A DNA stretch of 7,211 bases from Bacteroidales bacterium UBA1797 (GTDB lineage Bacteria > Bacteroidota > Bacteroidia > Bacteroidales > VadinHA17): the NCBI GenBank assembly GCA_002319885.1, contig DCFT01000125.1, positions 1 to 7,211 on the forward strand, read 5' to 3'. Position numbers and translations under genes: made by a program. The notes under the pieces were generated by a model, which ran no database searches, was not told the origin of the DNA, and saw only the letters and a list, made by a program, of their open reading frames with translations. This document shows, piece by piece, positions 5,527 to 7,211 of this stretch; position 1 is the first letter of the stretch, and every line of letters starts with the position of its first letter.

Positions 5527-6540
5527 ATGAATAACTACAAAATAACTACGCTCAATGATTTTATCATTCTGAAACAGAAAGATTTCCCATATGCCAAAGG
5601 CGAACTCTCAAGCCTGTTAAGCCATATCGGAACTGCTGCTAAAATGGTAAACAAAAAGATCAATAAGGCAGGACTCGTAGATATTATTGGTAGTTCAGGT
5701 GAGGTAAATGTGCAGGGCGAAAATCAGCAGAAACTCGATGTCTATGCAGATGAAATGTTCATCGGTTCACTGCTTTCGAGCGGAGAATGCTGTGGGGTGG
5801 CAACCGAGGAGAATGAAAATGAAATCGTCTTTTCAGACAGCTTTGCCTCAAAAGGGAAATATATTGTTTGTATCGATCCGCTTGATGGTTCATCTAATAT
5901 AGATTTCAATGTATCGGTTGGGACAATTTTTTCTATCTACAGGAGATTAACACAACGGGGAGAAAAAGTGAACAATGAAGATTTTCTTCAAAAAGGTTCT
6001 CAACAGGTCGCTGCCGGATATATTATCTATGGATCCTCAACAATGCTGGTATATTCAACCGGATATGGAGTAAATGGGTTTACCCTTGATCCTTCTATCG
6101 GAGAATTCTGTCTTTCGCATCCCGACATAAAAACGCCTGAAGACGGATCAATATATTCTGTAAATGAAGGTAACTATGTCCATTTCCCTGAAGGCATAAA
6201 AAAGTACATTAAATATTGTCAGGAGCTGGATAAAGAGTCGTCAAGACCATATACCTCACGATATGTTGGCTCACTGGTATCAGATTTTCACCGGAATCTT
6301 CTGAAAGGTGGTATTTTCCTTTATCCGGAAAACAGGACTGCACCAAAAGGCAAGTTAAGGCTGGTTTATGAATGCAATCCAATAGCATTCATAGCTTTAC
6401 AGGCCGGAGGGGAAGCCTCCGATGGCAATTGCAGTTTACTGGAAATAACTCCCCAGTCGCTTCATCAGAGATCTCCTTTTTATGTCGGATCAAAAAACAT
6501 GGTACGGAAGCTTCAGGAGTTTCTTCACCTGAATCGCTGA
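5527..6540 (+). CDS. fbp: Fructose-1,6-bisphosphatase, class I
   Basis: The enzyme hydrolyses fructose 1,6-bisphosphate to fructose 6-phosphate and phosphate, the committed step of gluconeogenesis, in the cytoplasm with Mg2+. At 337 residues it has the normal class I length. Metal ligands are all visible: Glu94/Glu95 in ATEENENE, Asp117 and Asp120 in IDPLDGSSNID (116-126), and Glu282 in VYECNPIAF (280-288). The active-site and phosphate-binding block SRYVGSLVSDFHRNLLKGG (244-262) and the downstream QAGGEASDG are intact. GYIIYGSSTMLVY (164-176) is the typical core strand pair. An N-terminal stretch (TLNDFIILKQKDFPYAKGELSSLL) matches the family's first helices, supporting the ATG at 5527. It is transcribed divergently from aspartate kinase, and Mfd follows 90 bp later on the same strand. 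Allosteric AMP regulation, known in some class I enzymes, cannot be judged from this sequence alone. Confidence 0.95.
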   Translation: MNNYKITTLNDFIILKQKDFPYAKGELSSLLSHIGTAAKMVNKKINKAGLVDIIGSSGEVNVQGENQQKLDVYADEMFIGSLLSSGECCGVATEENENEIVFSDSFASKGKYIVCIDPLDGSSNIDFNVSVGTIFSIYRRLTQRGEKVNNEDFLQKGSQQVAAGYIIYGSSTMLVYSTGYGVNGFTLDPSIGEFCLSHPDIKTPEDGSIYSVNEGNYVHFPEGIKKYIKYCQELDKESSRPYTSRYVGSLVSDFHRNLLKGGIFLYPENRTAPKGKLRLVYECNPIAFIALQAGGEASDGNCSLLEITPQSLHQRSPFYVGSKNMVRKLQEFLHLNR

Positions 6541-6578
6541 TAATCACACCTGGATTATTATCCCAAAGTCAAAGACAT

Positions 6579-6586
6579 TATCTTTG
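6579..6586 (+). promoter_or_regulatory. -7-like element before mfd
   Basis: TATCTTTG is an exact match to TAnnTTTG and identical to the -7 octamers of the two putative rRNA promoters. It ends 44 nt before the ATG at 6631. The position 19 nt upstream reads ATT, not TTG, so the -33 element is missing or divergent. It lies in the 90-bp fbp-mfd gap. Confidence 0.4.
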
Positions 6587-6630
6587 CGAATTCATTCTAC
6601 AGTATTAATTTCACTGCCTTAATAATCTTA

Positions 6631-7211
6631 ATGAAAGAAAACTCTATAACTGGTCACTACAATAGTCATCCTGCACTGCCGGAACTGATCGATACAATTA
6701 ATGCCGACAGGTCAGGAAAGATCCTTCTGGAAGGGCTCACCGGATCTTCGAAGGCCATAATATTATCGCTGGTTTTTAATAAGACCCAGACTACTCATGT
6801 CGTTATTATCCCTGAGAAAGAAGATGCAGCCTATTTCTATAACGATCTTATTTCGATACTGGGTGAAGAATCAGTATTTTTTTTCCCTTCTACTTATAAA
6901 AGATCCGTACAATATGAGCAGACTGAACCTGCCAATGTAGTTCTGCGTACCGAAGTTCTCAATCATCTGGCATCAGGCAAGAGGAAAGGCATTATTATTA
7001 CCTATCCGGAGTCAGTCATGGAAAAGGTTGTAAGCAGAAGAAACCTGAAAAAGAATACCTTCAATATTAATAAAGGAGATAAGGTCTCGCTGGAATTTCT
7101 TGAAGAAATGCTTCATGAATACAATTTCACCAGAACTGACTTTGTATATGAACCTGGGCAATATTCAATACGAGGAAGCATTGCTGACGTTTTTTCCTAT
7201 TCAGCCGATCT
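6631..7211 (+). CDS. mfd: Transcription-repair coupling factor Mfd, N-terminal part (cut by window edge)
   Basis: Mfd removes RNA polymerase stalled at DNA lesions and recruits UvrA for nucleotide excision repair. Only the first 193 codons of a protein usually above 1,100 residues are present; the frame is open to the edge, so it is a partial gene rather than a broken one. The visible part is the UvrB-like N-terminal module. GKILLEGLTGSSKA (29-42) is the degenerate form of UvrB's GVTGSGKT nucleotide loop, with the catalytic Lys-Thr replaced by Lys-Ala; Mfd is known to have lost ATP binding here. Next come VVIIPEKEDAAYFYNDL, FFFPSTYKRSVQYEQ, an ITYPESVMEKV segment, and EPGQYSIRGSIADVFSY (174-190), equivalent to the EPGxFxxRGGIxDIF block shared by UvrB and Mfd. 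The ATG at 6631 is the first good start; the frame is open upstream to a stop at 6541 but has no other ATG. The helicase motor and RNA polymerase-binding domains lie outside the window. Confidence 0.9.
   Translation, partial: MKENSITGHYNSHPALPELIDTINADRSGKILLEGLTGSSKAIILSLVFNKTQTTHVVIIPEKEDAAYFYNDLISILGEESVFFFPSTYKRSVQYEQTEPANVVLRTEVLNHLASGKRKGIIITYPESVMEKVVSRRNLKKNTFNINKGDKVSLEFLEEMLHEYNFTRTDFVYEPGQYSIRGSIADVFSYSAD

Noticed and set aside
6631..7211. UvrB instead of Mfd
   Set aside because: The nucleotide loop is degenerate (GSSKA, not GSGKT) and the N-terminus lacks UvrB's opening motif; both fit Mfd.

Overview
The window looks like an ordinary chromosomal segment of a Bacteroidota (Bacteroidetes) bacterium, probably near Bacteroidales. 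Several things point there. Promoter-like sites match the phylum's -33/-7 type (TTTG, 19 nt, TAnnTTTG). Genes have A-rich starts without Shine-Dalgarno sites. The dihydroorotase carries the DDQVHFREPG signature I associate with this phylum, and the aspartate kinase has GREGSD in place of GRGGSD.

Layout, left to right. Positions 1-361 hold no protein gene. On the minus strand they carry what reads as the upstream part of a ribosomal RNA operon leaving the window to the left: two promoters with identical 19-nt spacing, a purine-rich leader with a hairpin, a second hairpin and a boxA antitermination site. No 16S sequence is inside the window, so the operon is inferred. Upstream, on the same strand, lies an exported, probably outer-membrane beta-barrel protein of unknown function (362-1390). 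A 326-bp gap with a three-armed inverted repeat follows. Then come a DPM1-type polyprenol-phosphate mannosyltransferase (1717-2448) and dihydroorotase (2579-3928), both on the plus strand. Dihydroorotase converges on a minus-strand monofunctional aspartate kinase (3923-5188), overlapping it by 6 bp. A 338-bp divergent intergenic region holds a palindrome over the kinase promoter and an interspersed CTCTGTG/CACAGAG repeat. The plus strand then continues with class I fructose-1,6-bisphosphatase (5527-6540) and the first 193 codons of the transcription-repair coupling factor Mfd, cut by the right edge.

The genes belong to separate housekeeping pathways: lipid-linked sugar donor synthesis, pyrimidine synthesis, aspartate-family amino acids, gluconeogenesis and transcription-coupled repair. 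They do not form a single functional module. I see no defence system, mobile element, CRISPR array, tRNA or secondary-metabolite cluster. The signals most worth a second look are non-coding: the rRNA-type leader, the palindrome over the kinase promoter and three different intergenic repeats. On the protein side the main points are a Gln in place of the first metal-binding His of dihydroorotase and the uncharacterised barrel protein.
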